Below are positions 28,382-35,502 of a stretch of 42,512 nt of DNA, piece by piece. The notes under the pieces were generated by a model that was not told where the DNA came from, searched no databases, and saw only the letters and a program-made list of their open reading frames with translations. Each line of letters starts with the position of its first letter. The stretch's first letter is position 1. The stretch is from a bacterium (lineage in GTDB: Bacteria; Pseudomonadota; Alphaproteobacteria; Sphingomonadales; Sphingomonadaceae), in contig JAVBXL010000017.1 of assembly GCA_030824575.1 (NCBI GenBank), forward strand, positions 1-42,512. Direction: 5' to 3'. The translations under genes were made by a program, and so were the position numbers.

Positions 28382-31300
28382 TCAGGCTTGCGACAGGGGA
28401 TAATAGGACTGGAGCGAGCGCACTTCAAGGGCATGACCCCGTAAAGCCTCGATCGCATCGGCCGCAGCGACGCTGGCGGCGGCCGTAGTGAAGCTGGCGA
28501 CCTTGTGGCGCAGCGCGCTGATGCGGATCGCCTTGCTGTCCTTCAGCGACTGCCAGCCTTCAGTCGTGTTGAAGATCAGCTGCACATCGCCATCAGTGAT
28601 CTTGTCCACGATATGCGGACGCCCCTCGGCGACCTTGTTGACCTGCTGGACGGCGATACCCTGTTCTTCCAGATATTGGGCGGTGCCGCCGGTCGCGATG
28701 AGCTTGAACCCCATGTCCACCAGCTTGCGTGCGGCGGGCAGAATCACCGGCTTGTCGCTGTCCTTGAGCGAGATGAACACCGTCCCCTCGGTCGGCAACA
28801 TCGTGCCAGCGCCGATCTGCGCCTTGGCGAAAGCGGTCGCGAAATTGCTATCGATTCCCATGACTTCGCCAGTGCTTTTCATTTCCGGCGACAGGACGGG
28901 ATCGACGCCGGGGAAGCGGCCGAACGGGAAGACGGCTTCCTTCACCGCCACATGGTTGATCGCGTTGCGGTCGATCTTGGGCAGATCCTTGATCTTTTCG
29001 CCCGCCATCACGCGGGACGCGATCTTGGCGATGGGGGTGCCGATCGCCTTGGCGACGAAGGGCACGGTCCGGCTGGCGCGCGGATTGACCTCGATCAGGT
29101 AAACTACCCCGTCCTTGACCGCGAACTGGATGTTCATCAGGCCGCGCACGGACAGCGCATGGGCCAGCACTTCGGTCTGGCGCTCGATCTCCGCGATGAT
29201 CTCGTCCGACAGGCTGTAGGGCGGCAGCGAACAGGCGCTGTCGCCCGAATGGACGCCGGCCTCCTCGATATGCTGCAACACGCCCGCGACCACGACATCA
29301 TCGCCATCGCACAGCGCATCGACATCGACCTCGATCGCGTCGCGCAGATATTGGTCGATCAGCACCGGTGAGTCGCCCGATACCTTGACCGCGGTGGTGA
29401 TATATTCCTCCAGTTGCGCCTGGCCGTCGACGATCTCCATCGCCCGGCCGCCCAGCACATAGCTGGGCCGCATCAGCACCGGATAGCCGATCCGGTTGGC
29501 GACCGCGATCGCCTCCTCCCGGCTGCGGGCAATGCCGTTGGCGGGCTGGCGCAGTTTCAGCTTGTCGATCAACGCGGCGAACCGCTCGCGATCTTCCGCC
29601 AGGTCGATCGCGTCCGGGCTGGTGCCCAGGATCGGGATGCCCGCATCCTCCAGCGCCTGCGCCAGCTTGAGCGGCGTCTGGCCGCCAAACTGAACGATCA
29701 CGCCCTTCAGCGTCCCGTTCGACATTTCGACATGTAGGATTTCCAGAACATCCTCGGCCGTCAGCGGCTCGAAATAGAGCCGGTCCGACGTGTCGTAATC
29801 GGTAGAAACCGTCTCAGGATTGCAGTTTATCATGATGGTTTCATAGCCGACTTCGCTGAGCGCGAAGCAGGCATGGACGCAGCAATAGTCGAACTCGATG
29901 CCCTGCCCGATCCGGTTCGGCCCGCCGCCCAGGATCACGACCTTCTCGCGATCCGTCGGCGCGGATTCATTCTCGGCCTCGCCAAAGATCGGCGCTTCAT
30001 AGGTTGAGTACATATAGGGCGTCTTCGCCTCGAACTCGGCGGCGCAAGTGTCGATGCGCTTGAAGACAGGGCGCACGCCCAGTTTATGACGCAGCTTGCG
30101 CACTTCATCTTCGGTCACGCCGCCGGTCATGGCGACGACCGCCTCGTGGATCAGGCCCGATCCGCGCGCAATGCCGCGCTCATTGCCCGCCAGATTGGCC
30201 GACTTGAGCGCCAGATAGGCGAGGCGCTTGTCAGAAAAGCCCATGGATTTGAGGCGCCGCATCCCGTCCGCATCGCGCGGCAGGCCATTGGCCAGCACTT
30301 CGCCTTCCGCGTCCACGATTTCCTTGATCCGGTCCAGAAACCAGGGATCGAACTTGGCGATGTTATGGATTTCCTGAACGCTCAGCCCTTCGCGTAAAGC
30401 CTGCGCGGCGACCAGCAGCCGGTCCGGCGTCGGCTGGGCGAGCGCAGCGATGATATCGTCCTTGGGCGCGCCGACCAGATGATCGACCGTGTTGAAGCCC
30501 GACAGGCCCGTTTCCAGCCCGCGCAGCGCCTTCTGCATCGATTCATGGATGTTGCGGCCGATCGCCATGACTTCGCCGACGGACTTCATCGCGGTGCCCA
30601 GCAGCGGCTCTGCGCCCTTGAACTTCTCGAAGGCGAAGCGCGGAATCTTCGTCACGACATAGTCGATCGTCGGTTCGAACGACGCGGGCGTCGCGCCGGT
30701 GATGTCGTTGGTGATCTCGTCCAGCGTATAGCCCACCGCCAGCTTGGCCGCGACCTTGGCGATCGGGAAGCCGGTCGCCTTCGACGCCAGCGCGGACGAG
30801 CGCGACACGCGTGGGTTCATCTCGATCACGACTAGGCGGCCGTCCTTGGGATTAACTGCGAACTGGACGTTGGAACCGCCTGTTTCGACGCCGATTTCCC
30901 GCAACACCGCGATGCTGGCGTTCCGCATGATCTGATATTCTTTGTCGGTCAGCGTCAGCGCCGGGGCGACGGTGATGCTGTCGCCGGTATGGACGCCCAT
31001 CGGATCGATATTCTCGATCGAACAGATGATGATGCAATTGTCGTTGCGGTCGCGCACGACCTCCATCTCATATTCTTTCCAACCGAGGAGGGACTCCTCG
31101 ATCAGCACTTCGGTCGTGGGCGACGCATCCAGCCCGCCGCGCACGATGGTCATGAATTCGTCGCGATTATAGGCGATGCCGCCGCCGGTACCGCCCATGG
31201 TGAAGCTCGGCCGGATGATCGATGGCAGGCCGGTAAACTCCAGCCCCTCCAGCGCCTCTTCCATCGTATGCGCGATGCGCGAGCGCGCCGATTCCAAGCC

Positions 31301-31717
31301 GATCTTGTCCATGGCGTCGCGGAACTTGATCCGGTCCTCCGCCTTGTCGATCGCTTCGGCGTCCGCGCCGATCATCTGCACGCCGTACTTCTCCAGCGTG
31401 CCATCGTTGAACAGGGCGAGCGCCGTATTCAACGCCGTCTGCCCGCCCATCGTCGGCAGCACCGCGTCCGGCCGCTCCTTTGCGATGATCTTCGCCACGA
31501 TTTCGGGCGTGATCGGCTCGACATAGGTCGCGTCGGCAAATTCCGGGTCGGTCATGATCGTGGCCGGGTTGGAATTCACCAGGATGATGCGATAGCCCTC
31601 TTCCTTGAGCGCCTTCACCGCCTGCGTGCCCGAATAATCGAACTCGCACGCCTGGCCGATGATGATCGGACCCGCGCCGATGATGAGGATGGACTGGATA
31701 TCTGTACGCTTAGGCAT
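28382..31717 (-). CDS. carB: Carbamoyl phosphate synthase large subunit CarB
   Basis: Makes carbamoyl phosphate from bicarbonate, ammonia (from CarA) and ATP for pyrimidine and arginine synthesis. 1111 residues: two ATP-grasp halves, each with its own FDYSGTQA or FDYCCVHA start, the oligomerisation domain, and a C-terminal MGS-like allosteric domain. The start is [10 protein letters not shown] at 31717 although the frame is open about 100 codons further, through the repeat and the antisense of a DUF559 gene. GGAG is 11 nt upstream. The first five codons after ATG (CCT AAG CGT ACA GAT) are unlike the GC3-rich usage of the rest, and a recoded second copy of this 5' end lies at 32272-32323. Confidence 0.96.
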   Translation of the reverse strand: MPKRTDIQSILIIGAGPIIIGQACEFDYSGTQAVKALKEEGYRIILVNSNPATIMTDPEFADATYVEPITPEIVAKIIAKERPDAVLPTMGGQTALNTALALFNDGTLEKYGVQMIGADAEAIDKAEDRIKFRDAMDKIGLESARSRIAHTMEEALEGLEFTGLPSIIRPSFTMGGTGGGIAYNRDEFMTIVRGGLDASPTTEVLIEESLLGWKEYEMEVVRDRNDNCIIICSIENIDPMGVHTGDSITVAPALTLTDKEYQIMRNASIAVLREIGVETGGSNVQFAVNPKDGRLVVIEMNPRVSRSSALASKATGFPIAKVAAKLAVGYTLDEITNDITGATPASFEPTIDYVVTKIPRFAFEKFKGAEPLLGTAMKSVGEVMAIGRNIHESMQKALRGLETGLSGFNTVDHLVGAPKDDIIAALAQPTPDRLLVAAQALREGLSVQEIHNIAKFDPWFLDRIKEIVDAEGEVLANGLPRDADGMRRLKSMGFSDKRLAYLALKSANLAGNERGIARGSGLIHEAVVAMTGGVTEDEVRKLRHKLGVRPVFKRIDTCAAEFEAKTPYMYSTYEAPIFGEAENESAPTDREKVVILGGGPNRIGQGIEFDYCCVHACFALSEVGYETIMINCNPETVSTDYDTSDRLYFEPLTAEDVLEILHVEMSNGTLKGVIVQFGGQTPLKLAQALEDAGIPILGTSPDAIDLAEDRERFAALIDKLKLRQPANGIARSREEAIAVANRIGYPVLMRPSYVLGGRAMEIVDGQAQLEEYITTAVKVSGDSPVLIDQYLRDAIEVDVDALCDGDDVVVAGVLQHIEEAGVHSGDSACSLPPYSLSDEIIAEIERQTEVLAHALSVRGLMNIQFAVKDGVVYLIEVNPRASRTVPFVAKAIGTPIAKIASRVMAGEKIKDLPKIDRNAINHVAVKEAVFPFGRFPGVDPVLSPEMKSTGEVMGIDSNFATAFAKAQIGAGTMLPTEGTVFISLKDSDKPVILPAARKLVDMGFKLIATGGTAQYLEEQGIAVQQVNKVAEGRPHIVDKITDGDVQLIFNTTEGWQSLKDSKAIRISALRHKVASFTTAAASVAAADAIEALRGHALEVRSLQSYYPLSQA

Positions 31718-31736
31718 TGACTGATACGCTCCAAAG

Positions 31737-31772
31737 CCCTCTCCCTTGAGGGAGAGGGTTGGGTGAGGGTTT
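31737..31772 (+). repeat. Family 1 repeat, short form, left of DUF559 unit 1
   Basis: The palindrome CCCTCTCCC-TTGA-GGGAGAGGG (31737-31758) is followed by the tail TTGGGTGAGGGTTT pointing towards the DUF559 gene. The tail ends 6 bases before the GTG start and supplies a GAGGG that may serve as its ribosome-binding site. Confidence 0.85.
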
Positions 31773-31778
31773 GAGACG

Positions 31779-32135
31779 GTGGTGGAGAAACGATTGACCG
31801 GAGCGGCGCGCAAGCTGCGCGGCGACCCGACCGATGCGGAAAAAGCGCTGTGGTCGCGATTGCGTGCCGGGCAGATCGACGGCTGCAAATTCGTCCGCCA
31901 ATTTCCGATCGGGCCGCATGTCGCCGACTTCGCCTGCCGCAGCGCTAAGCTGGTCATCGAACTGGACGGCGGGCAGCATGCGACCAGCGACACTGACGCA
32001 GCGCGAACGCGCACGATCGAAGCGCATGGCTATCGAGTGGTACGCTTCTGGAACCATGACGTCCTGTCCAACATGGACGGCGTGCTGGAAAGCATCCGAT
32101 CCGAGTTGCGGCTCTCCCGAAACCTTCTCCCTTGA
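31779..32135 (+). CDS. DUF559 (Vsr-like PD-(D/E)XK fold) endonuclease domain protein, unit 1
   Basis: 118 residues. Conserved DUF559 blocks: [77 protein letters not shown]. The acidic residues of DF and ELDGGQH and the His form the likely metal site. Known relatives are related in fold to the mismatch endonuclease Vsr, but few have been studied. The start is GTG 31779. The last codons and the stop lie inside the right-hand repeat palindrome. It runs antisense to the car operon and has a paralogue at 35119. Confidence 0.85.
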   Translation: MVEKRLTGAARKLRGDPTDAEKALWSRLRAGQIDGCKFVRQFPIGPHVADFACRSAKLVIELDGGQHATSDTDAARTRTIEAHGYRVVRFWNHDVLSNMDGVLESIRSELRLSRNLLP

Positions 32136-32190
32136 GGGAGAAGGATACGCAGCCTTGCCAGCTTGCTGGCTAGGCGAAGTTGGATGAGGG
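32123..32190 (+). repeat. Family 1 repeat, long form
   Basis: The palindrome CCTTCTCCC-TTGA-GGGAGAAGG (32123-32144) is followed by a 7-base spacer and a second hairpin GCCT-T-GCCAG-CTTG-CTGGC-T-AGGC (32152-32175) with a central T-T mismatch, then TTGGATGAGGGT. The layout matches the two ilvN-ilvC copies base for base in spacing, but the stem sequences differ in a compensatory way. The DUF559 stop codon is in the first palindrome. Confidence 0.85.
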
Positions 32191-32226
32191 TGTTCGGCAA
32201 TCGTTGAATATCCCATCAGCGCCGAT

Positions 32227-32263
32227 CCCCCTCACCCCAACCCTCTCCCCGCTGGGGAGAGGG
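32227..32263 (-). repeat. Family 1 repeat, short form, inverted
   Basis: On the minus strand: palindrome CCCTCTCCCC-AGC-GGGGAGAGGG, then tail TTGGGGTGAGGGGG. It faces the long form at 32123, forming a REPIN-like pair with about 36 bases between the tails. Confidence 0.8.
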
Positions 32264-32271
32264 AGTCCGGG

Positions 32272-32323
32272 CGTGTCCAGCACCGATGCTGCGGATCGAG
32301 GAGATGTCGGTGCGTTTGGGCAT
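32272..32323 (-). pseudogene. Displaced and recoded fragment of the carB 5' end
   Basis: Reads MPKRTDISSIRSIGAG, matching the CarB start [16 protein letters not shown] at 12 of 16 positions. Nine of the eleven shared residues that have synonymous codons use a different one, so it is not a recent copy. GGGAAG lies 3 nt before its ATG, which suggests it was the original carB start. The frame continues out of homology through the inverted repeat and ends at 32216 after 35 codons. Confidence 0.7.
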
Positions 32324-32412
32324 TTTCTTCCCGAAAATCCAATAGTTGAAACGATATTTCGCGATTATTTAGGCAATGGCCAGCGTGATGATATTGGAAC
32401 GTGTTTCATTCC

Positions 32413-32748
32413 TTAATCCCACTCTCCAATCACGCCTGCTGTTCTTCCAATCTCACGTAACTTCTTATCGATGCATCCCAATCTGTCGGGAGATTGCGGG
32501 TGTTCGCCTGTGGCATCCCATCCTAGCCCTCTCTCGATCAAAATCCCGGCGCGACCGATTTTCGGCGAGTTGATACCGCAATGTTTGAGCACCATTCGCA
32601 AATCAGATTCCGAAGCAAAATCACCCGAACCAAACCTGCCACCTTCGGGTCGGAACATGTCCAGCCAAAAGATGAAAAATAGGACGATAAGGAACAACGC
32701 AACTATCGATCCACCCACAAAAATCATAAGTGGGCGGAACGACATCAT
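32413..32748 (-). CDS. Small membrane protein of unknown function
   Basis: 111 residues with one N-terminal membrane segment (LMIFVGGSIVALFLIVLFFIFWL) and a soluble tail containing HCGINSPKIGRAGILIERGLGWD. I do not recognise a family. The start overlaps the stop of the RraB-like gene (TGATG); a second ATG one codon later is equally possible. GC is clearly lower than around it, which hints at recent acquisition or relaxed selection. Confidence 0.6.
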   Translation of the reverse strand: MMSFRPLMIFVGGSIVALFLIVLFFIFWLDMFRPEGGRFGSGDFASESDLRMVLKHCGINSPKIGRAGILIERGLGWDATGEHPQSPDRLGCIDKKLREIGRTAGVIGEWD

Positions 32749-33116
32749 CAATGCACCGCCCCCGTCCGCGCCTCGCACCCCCAGCCGTCATATTCCACGC
32801 CGCACAGGATTTCGATCTGGAGGCATGTCTTGGTCAGGGCGCGGATCGAGGCTTCGTCCACCGCCTGTTCGCATTCCAGGAACAGGAACAGGTCGCCATC
32901 CTCATCCTCTTCGCGATCCAGTTCGACGAAGCCGAACTGGCTGGCGATGGCCAGGACGCGGTCGAAATCCTTGTCGCTGCCCTTGAAGCTAACGTCCACG
33001 GCGCGCGGGATCATCGCCTTGTCGCCATTGGCGGCCAGGTTGGCGAGCACGGCCTTGTCCGCTTCCCATTCGGCCGCGAGCCGCGCTTCATCGACGGGGG
33101 GCAGCTTGACGCTCAT
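32748..33116 (-). CDS. RraB-family ribonuclease E inhibitor-like protein
   Basis: 122 residues with the acidic profile and signature of the RraB family: SQFGFVELDREEDEDGDLFLFLE, ALTKTCLQIEILCGVEYDGWGCEA. In E. coli RraB binds RNase E and alters which transcripts are cut. The start overlaps the carA stop by ATGA, so it is translated together with carA. A functional tie between pyrimidine synthesis and RNA turnover is suggested only by position. Confidence 0.82.
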   Translation of the reverse strand: MSVKLPPVDEARLAAEWEADKAVLANLAANGDKAMIPRAVDVSFKGSDKDFDRVLAIASQFGFVELDREEDEDGDLFLFLECEQAVDEASIRALTKTCLQIEILCGVEYDGWGCEARTGAVH

Positions 33117-34378
33117 GCCGCCACCGCTTTTTTAAGGCCCGCGACGAAGCGCTTGAACAGATAGAAGCTGTCCTGCGGCCCAGGCGATGCTTCGGGGTGG
33201 TACTGCACCGAAAAGGCATTCTTCTCGGTCAGTTCGATCCCGCAATTGCTGCCGTCGAACAGCGACACATGGGTCGCGCGGACATTGGCGGGCAGCGTGG
33301 CGGCGTCGACCGCAAAGCCATGGTTCATGCTGGTGATCTCGACCAGCCCATCGTCCAGCCGCTTGACCGGATGGTTCGCGCCACGATGGCCCTGATGCAT
33401 CTTGATCGTCTTGGCGCCCACCGCCAGCCCCAGCAACTGATGCCCTAGGCAGATGCCGAAGATCGGCACATTCTCGGTCAGCAACGCGGCGATCACCGGT
33501 ACGGCATAGGCGCCGGTCGCGGCCGGATCGCCAGGGCCATTGGACAGGAACACGCCGTCGGGCTGCAAGTCCATCACCTGTTCGAACGTCGCGGTCGCGG
33601 GCAGCACGGTGACGCGCGCGCCAGCCTGCACCAGATTGCGGAAGATGTTGTTCTTCGCGCCATAATCGATTGCCACGACATGCGGGCGCGGCGCGGGGGT
33701 CGGCAAGTCCTTCTCCGCGAACAGCAGCGGCTCGCCATCCTCGCCCACCGCGGGATAGCCCGCCGCGACCGTCACCAGTTCGTCGGTGGCGTCGACATCA
33801 TAACCCTTGCCCAGCGTCCAGCCGCCATCCTTCCACAAGCGCGTTTCCTTGCCCGTGACTTCGATGGCGAGGTCCATGCCCTCCAGCCCCGGCCAGCCCG
33901 CCGCCTTGGCGGCCAGCGCGGCGATGTCGAACCCGCCATCGGGATCATGCGCGATCACGACATTGGGCGCGCCCTTCACCCGGATCAGCCGGGTCAGCGC
34001 GCGGGTATCGACGCCGGCGAGGCCAATACGGCCGTTTTCCGCCATCCACTGATCGAACGGTTCGACATTGCGGAAATTGCTCGGCGCGGTGACGTTTTCG
34101 CGCACAATGCAGCCCAACGCATAAGGATTATCCGCCTCGACATCGTCCAGGTTGGTGCCGACATTACCGATATGGGGGAAGGTGAAGTTGACGATCTGCC
34201 CGGCATAAGAGGGATCGGTCATGATCTCCTGATAACCAGTGATGGAGGTGTTGAAGCAGAGTTCGCCCACTGCATCGCCGACGGCGCCGAAACCACGGCC
34301 AAACACCGCGCTGCCATCAGCAAAAACCACGACCCCTGTCGCTCCTTTGGGCACAATGAGGGTCTTGGCGTCAGCCAT
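33113..34378 (-). CDS. carA: Carbamoyl phosphate synthase small subunit CarA
   Basis: Glutamine amidotransferase subunit that delivers ammonia to CarB. 421 residues: N-terminal CarA domain (LCFNTSITGYQEIMTDPSY) and C-terminal class I amidotransferase domain with the nucleophile Cys in IFGICLGHQLLGLA and the His-Glu pair in YHPEASPGP. AAGGA lies 11 nt before the ATG. First gene of the car transcript; a candidate promoter and a short leader hairpin lie upstream. Confidence 0.97.
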   Translation of the reverse strand: MADAKTLIVPKGATGVVVFADGSAVFGRGFGAVGDAVGELCFNTSITGYQEIMTDPSYAGQIVNFTFPHIGNVGTNLDDVEADNPYALGCIVRENVTAPSNFRNVEPFDQWMAENGRIGLAGVDTRALTRLIRVKGAPNVVIAHDPDGGFDIAALAAKAAGWPGLEGMDLAIEVTGKETRLWKDGGWTLGKGYDVDATDELVTVAAGYPAVGEDGEPLLFAEKDLPTPAPRPHVVAIDYGAKNNIFRNLVQAGARVTVLPATATFEQVMDLQPDGVFLSNGPGDPAATGAYAVPVIAALLTENVPIFGICLGHQLLGLAVGAKTIKMHQGHRGANHPVKRLDDGLVEITSMNHGFAVDAATLPANVRATHVSLFDGSNCGIELTEKNAFSVQYHPEASPGPQDSFYLFKRFVAGLKKAVAA

Positions 34379-34407
34379 GGTGTCAGCGTCCTTTATGCTT
34401 TTGCGGG

Positions 34408-34426
34408 AACCCGTCTACAGCGGGTT
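34408..34426 (-). promoter_or_regulatory. Inverted repeat in the carA leader
   Basis: AACCCG-seven bases-CGGGTT, a perfect six-base inverted repeat just downstream of the expected carA transcription start and about 30 bases before the carA ATG. It could be an operator or a 5' stem-loop. No T-run follows. Confidence 0.45.
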
Positions 34427-34437
34427 AAACGGCCGGT

Positions 34438-34466
34438 CACCTATGCCCCCACGCCCGCAAGGTCAA
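34438..34466 (-). promoter_or_regulatory. Candidate sigma-70 promoter of carA
   Basis: On the minus strand TTGACC (34466-34461), 17-nt spacer, TAGGTG (34443-34438). The -35 box and spacer equal those of the ilvB candidate; the -10 box is weak. Confidence 0.4.
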
Positions 34467-34533
34467 CGTCTGTTAAAAATCTCTTTTGCCGCTATATCTG
34501 CTCCTTTCCGCAAGAAACAGGATTCATTCGTCG

Positions 34534-34986
34534 ATGATTCGCGATACCATCAAGAGCGCCCAGATCACCGCCATGAAGGCCGGCGAGAAGGAAAAGCTGG
34601 CGGCCGTGCGCCTGATCCTGGCGAAGCTGAAGGACCGCGACATCGAACTGCGCACCGCCTCCAGCGTGCCGGACGATGACGCCGTGGTGGTCGAAGTATT
34701 GCAAAAGATGGTCAAGCAGCGCCGCGAATCGATCGAGATGTTCACGGCCGGCGGCCGCGAGGAACTGGCCGCCAAGGAACAGGCCGAACTGGCCGTGATC
34801 GAAGGCTTCCTGCCCGCGCAGCTGAGCGAAGACGAGACGAAGGCCGCGATCGAGGGGATCAAGGCGGAGGTCGGCGCGGCCAGCGTGAAGGACATGGGCA
34901 AGGTGATGGCCGTGCTGAAGGAACGCCATGGCAGCGTGATCGACATGAGCAAGGCGAGTGGGCTGGTGAAGGCGGCGCTTGGGTGA
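34534..34986 (+). CDS. GatB/YqeY domain protein
   Basis: 150 residues, all helical: MIRDTIKSAQITAMKAGEKE, KMVKQRRESIEMFTAGGREELAAKE, FLPAQLSEDE, KDMGKVMAVLKERHG. It is the free-standing YqeY domain, which resembles the tRNA-binding tail of GatB; its role is unproven. In alphaproteobacteria it commonly precedes dnaG and rpoD, as here, where a DUF559 unit separates them. Confidence 0.93.
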   Translation: MIRDTIKSAQITAMKAGEKEKLAAVRLILAKLKDRDIELRTASSVPDDDAVVVEVLQKMVKQRRESIEMFTAGGREELAAKEQAELAVIEGFLPAQLSEDETKAAIEGIKAEVGAASVKDMGKVMAVLKERHGSVIDMSKASGLVKAALG

Positions 34987-35071
34987 ACGACGACGGGGGA
35001 GCGCGGCATGTTCCCTACGCAAAGACATCCTGCCAGTTCCGCCGCTGCGTGTGGACGGCGCCCTAAAAGTT

Positions 35072-35108
35072 CCCCTCCCGCTTGCGGGAGGGGTTAGGGG
35101 AGGGCATG
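35072..35108 (+). repeat. Left 37-bp inverted repeat arm of DUF559 unit 2
   Basis: Palindrome CCCCTCCCG-CTTG-CGGGAGGGG (35072-35093) plus tail TTAGGGGAGGGCATG. Variant of family 1. Confidence 0.9.
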
Positions 35109-35118
35109 TTAAACCACA

Positions 35119-35502
35119 ATGGACAAAGGCTACACGCGCCCCACTGCCAAAGCGCGCGCCCTGCGCAACAATGCTACTGATGCCGAACGCATCCTGTGGT
35201 GTGCCATCAGCGCCCGCAAGGTGTCCGGCGTCCGTTTCAATCGACAGGTGCCGATCGGGCCCTTCATCTGCGATTTCGTGGCCAGGTCGCTCCATCTGGC
35301 GATCGAGGTCGATGGCGGGCAGCATAATGAGGACGCCGATGCAAACAGAACCCGTTATATCGAAGCGCAAGGCTTTCGTGTGATCCGGTTTTGGAACAAT
35401 GATGTCCTGAGCAATGTAGAAGGCATAATTGAGGAAATCGAACGGGTGATTGCGGACATGCCCTCCCCCGACCCCTCCCGCAAGCGGGAGGGGAGAGATT
35501 GA
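35119..35502 (+). CDS. DUF559 (Vsr-like PD-(D/E)XK fold) endonuclease domain protein, unit 2
   Basis: 127 residues. Blocks match unit 1: ATDAERILWCAISARKV, FNRQVPIGPFICDFVARS, LAIEVDGGQHNE, RTRYIEAQGFRVIRFWNND, VLSNVEGIIEEIE. The last 14 residues (MPSPDPSRKREGRD) are encoded by the right repeat arm and are not part of the domain. The stop TGA overlaps the TTG start of dnaG. The two DUF559 proteins are diverged outside the motifs, so they are not a recent duplication. Confidence 0.87.
   Translation: MDKGYTRPTAKARALRNNATDAERILWCAISARKVSGVRFNRQVPIGPFICDFVARSLHLAIEVDGGQHNEDADANRTRYIEAQGFRVIRFWNNDVLSNVEGIIEEIERVIADMPSPDPSRKREGRD
35457..35493 (-). repeat. Right 37-bp inverted repeat arm of DUF559 unit 2
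   Basis: Reverse complement of the left arm with two mismatches in the tail. It doubles as the DUF559 C-terminal codons and as the purine-rich ribosome-binding site of dnaG (GGAGG at 35487-35491, 7 nt before TTG). Confidence 0.9.

Larger units (their letters stand above)
31737..32263 (+). mobile_element. Putative DUF559/REP-like mobile unit 1, at the carB 5' end
   Basis: One small DUF559 gene bracketed by family 1 repeats: a short form on the left (31737-31772), then a long form (32123-32190) and an inverted short form (32227-32263) on the right. It lies opposite to the car genes, between carB and the upstream membrane protein gene. Outside the right border lies a second copy of the carB start codons. 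The element nature is inferred from repeat architecture and the matching unit before dnaG; no target-site duplication in the classical sense was confirmed. Confidence 0.6.
35072..35493 (+). mobile_element. Putative DUF559/REP-like mobile unit 2, in front of dnaG
   Basis: A 422-bp unit bounded by 37-bp inverted repeats (35072-35108 and 35457-35493) that match at 35 of 37 positions. Each arm is a 22-nt palindrome plus a GGGGAGGGCATG tail facing inwards. The only gene is DUF559; it begins 10 bases inside the left arm and ends just past the right one. The compact shape fits a minimal mobile unit with its nuclease; this is inference from structure. Confidence 0.65.

Noticed and set aside
31718..32014. 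Upstream extension of carB to 32014
   Set aside because: The frame stays open by chance across the repeat and the DUF559 antisense strand; CarB similarity begins exactly at MPKRTDI.
34987..35071. A displaced dnaG start fragment to match the one found for carB
   Set aside because: Checked all frames between yqeY and the left arm of unit 2; nothing resembles MSLSPAFLDELR, so unit 2 does not show the recoded-start feature.
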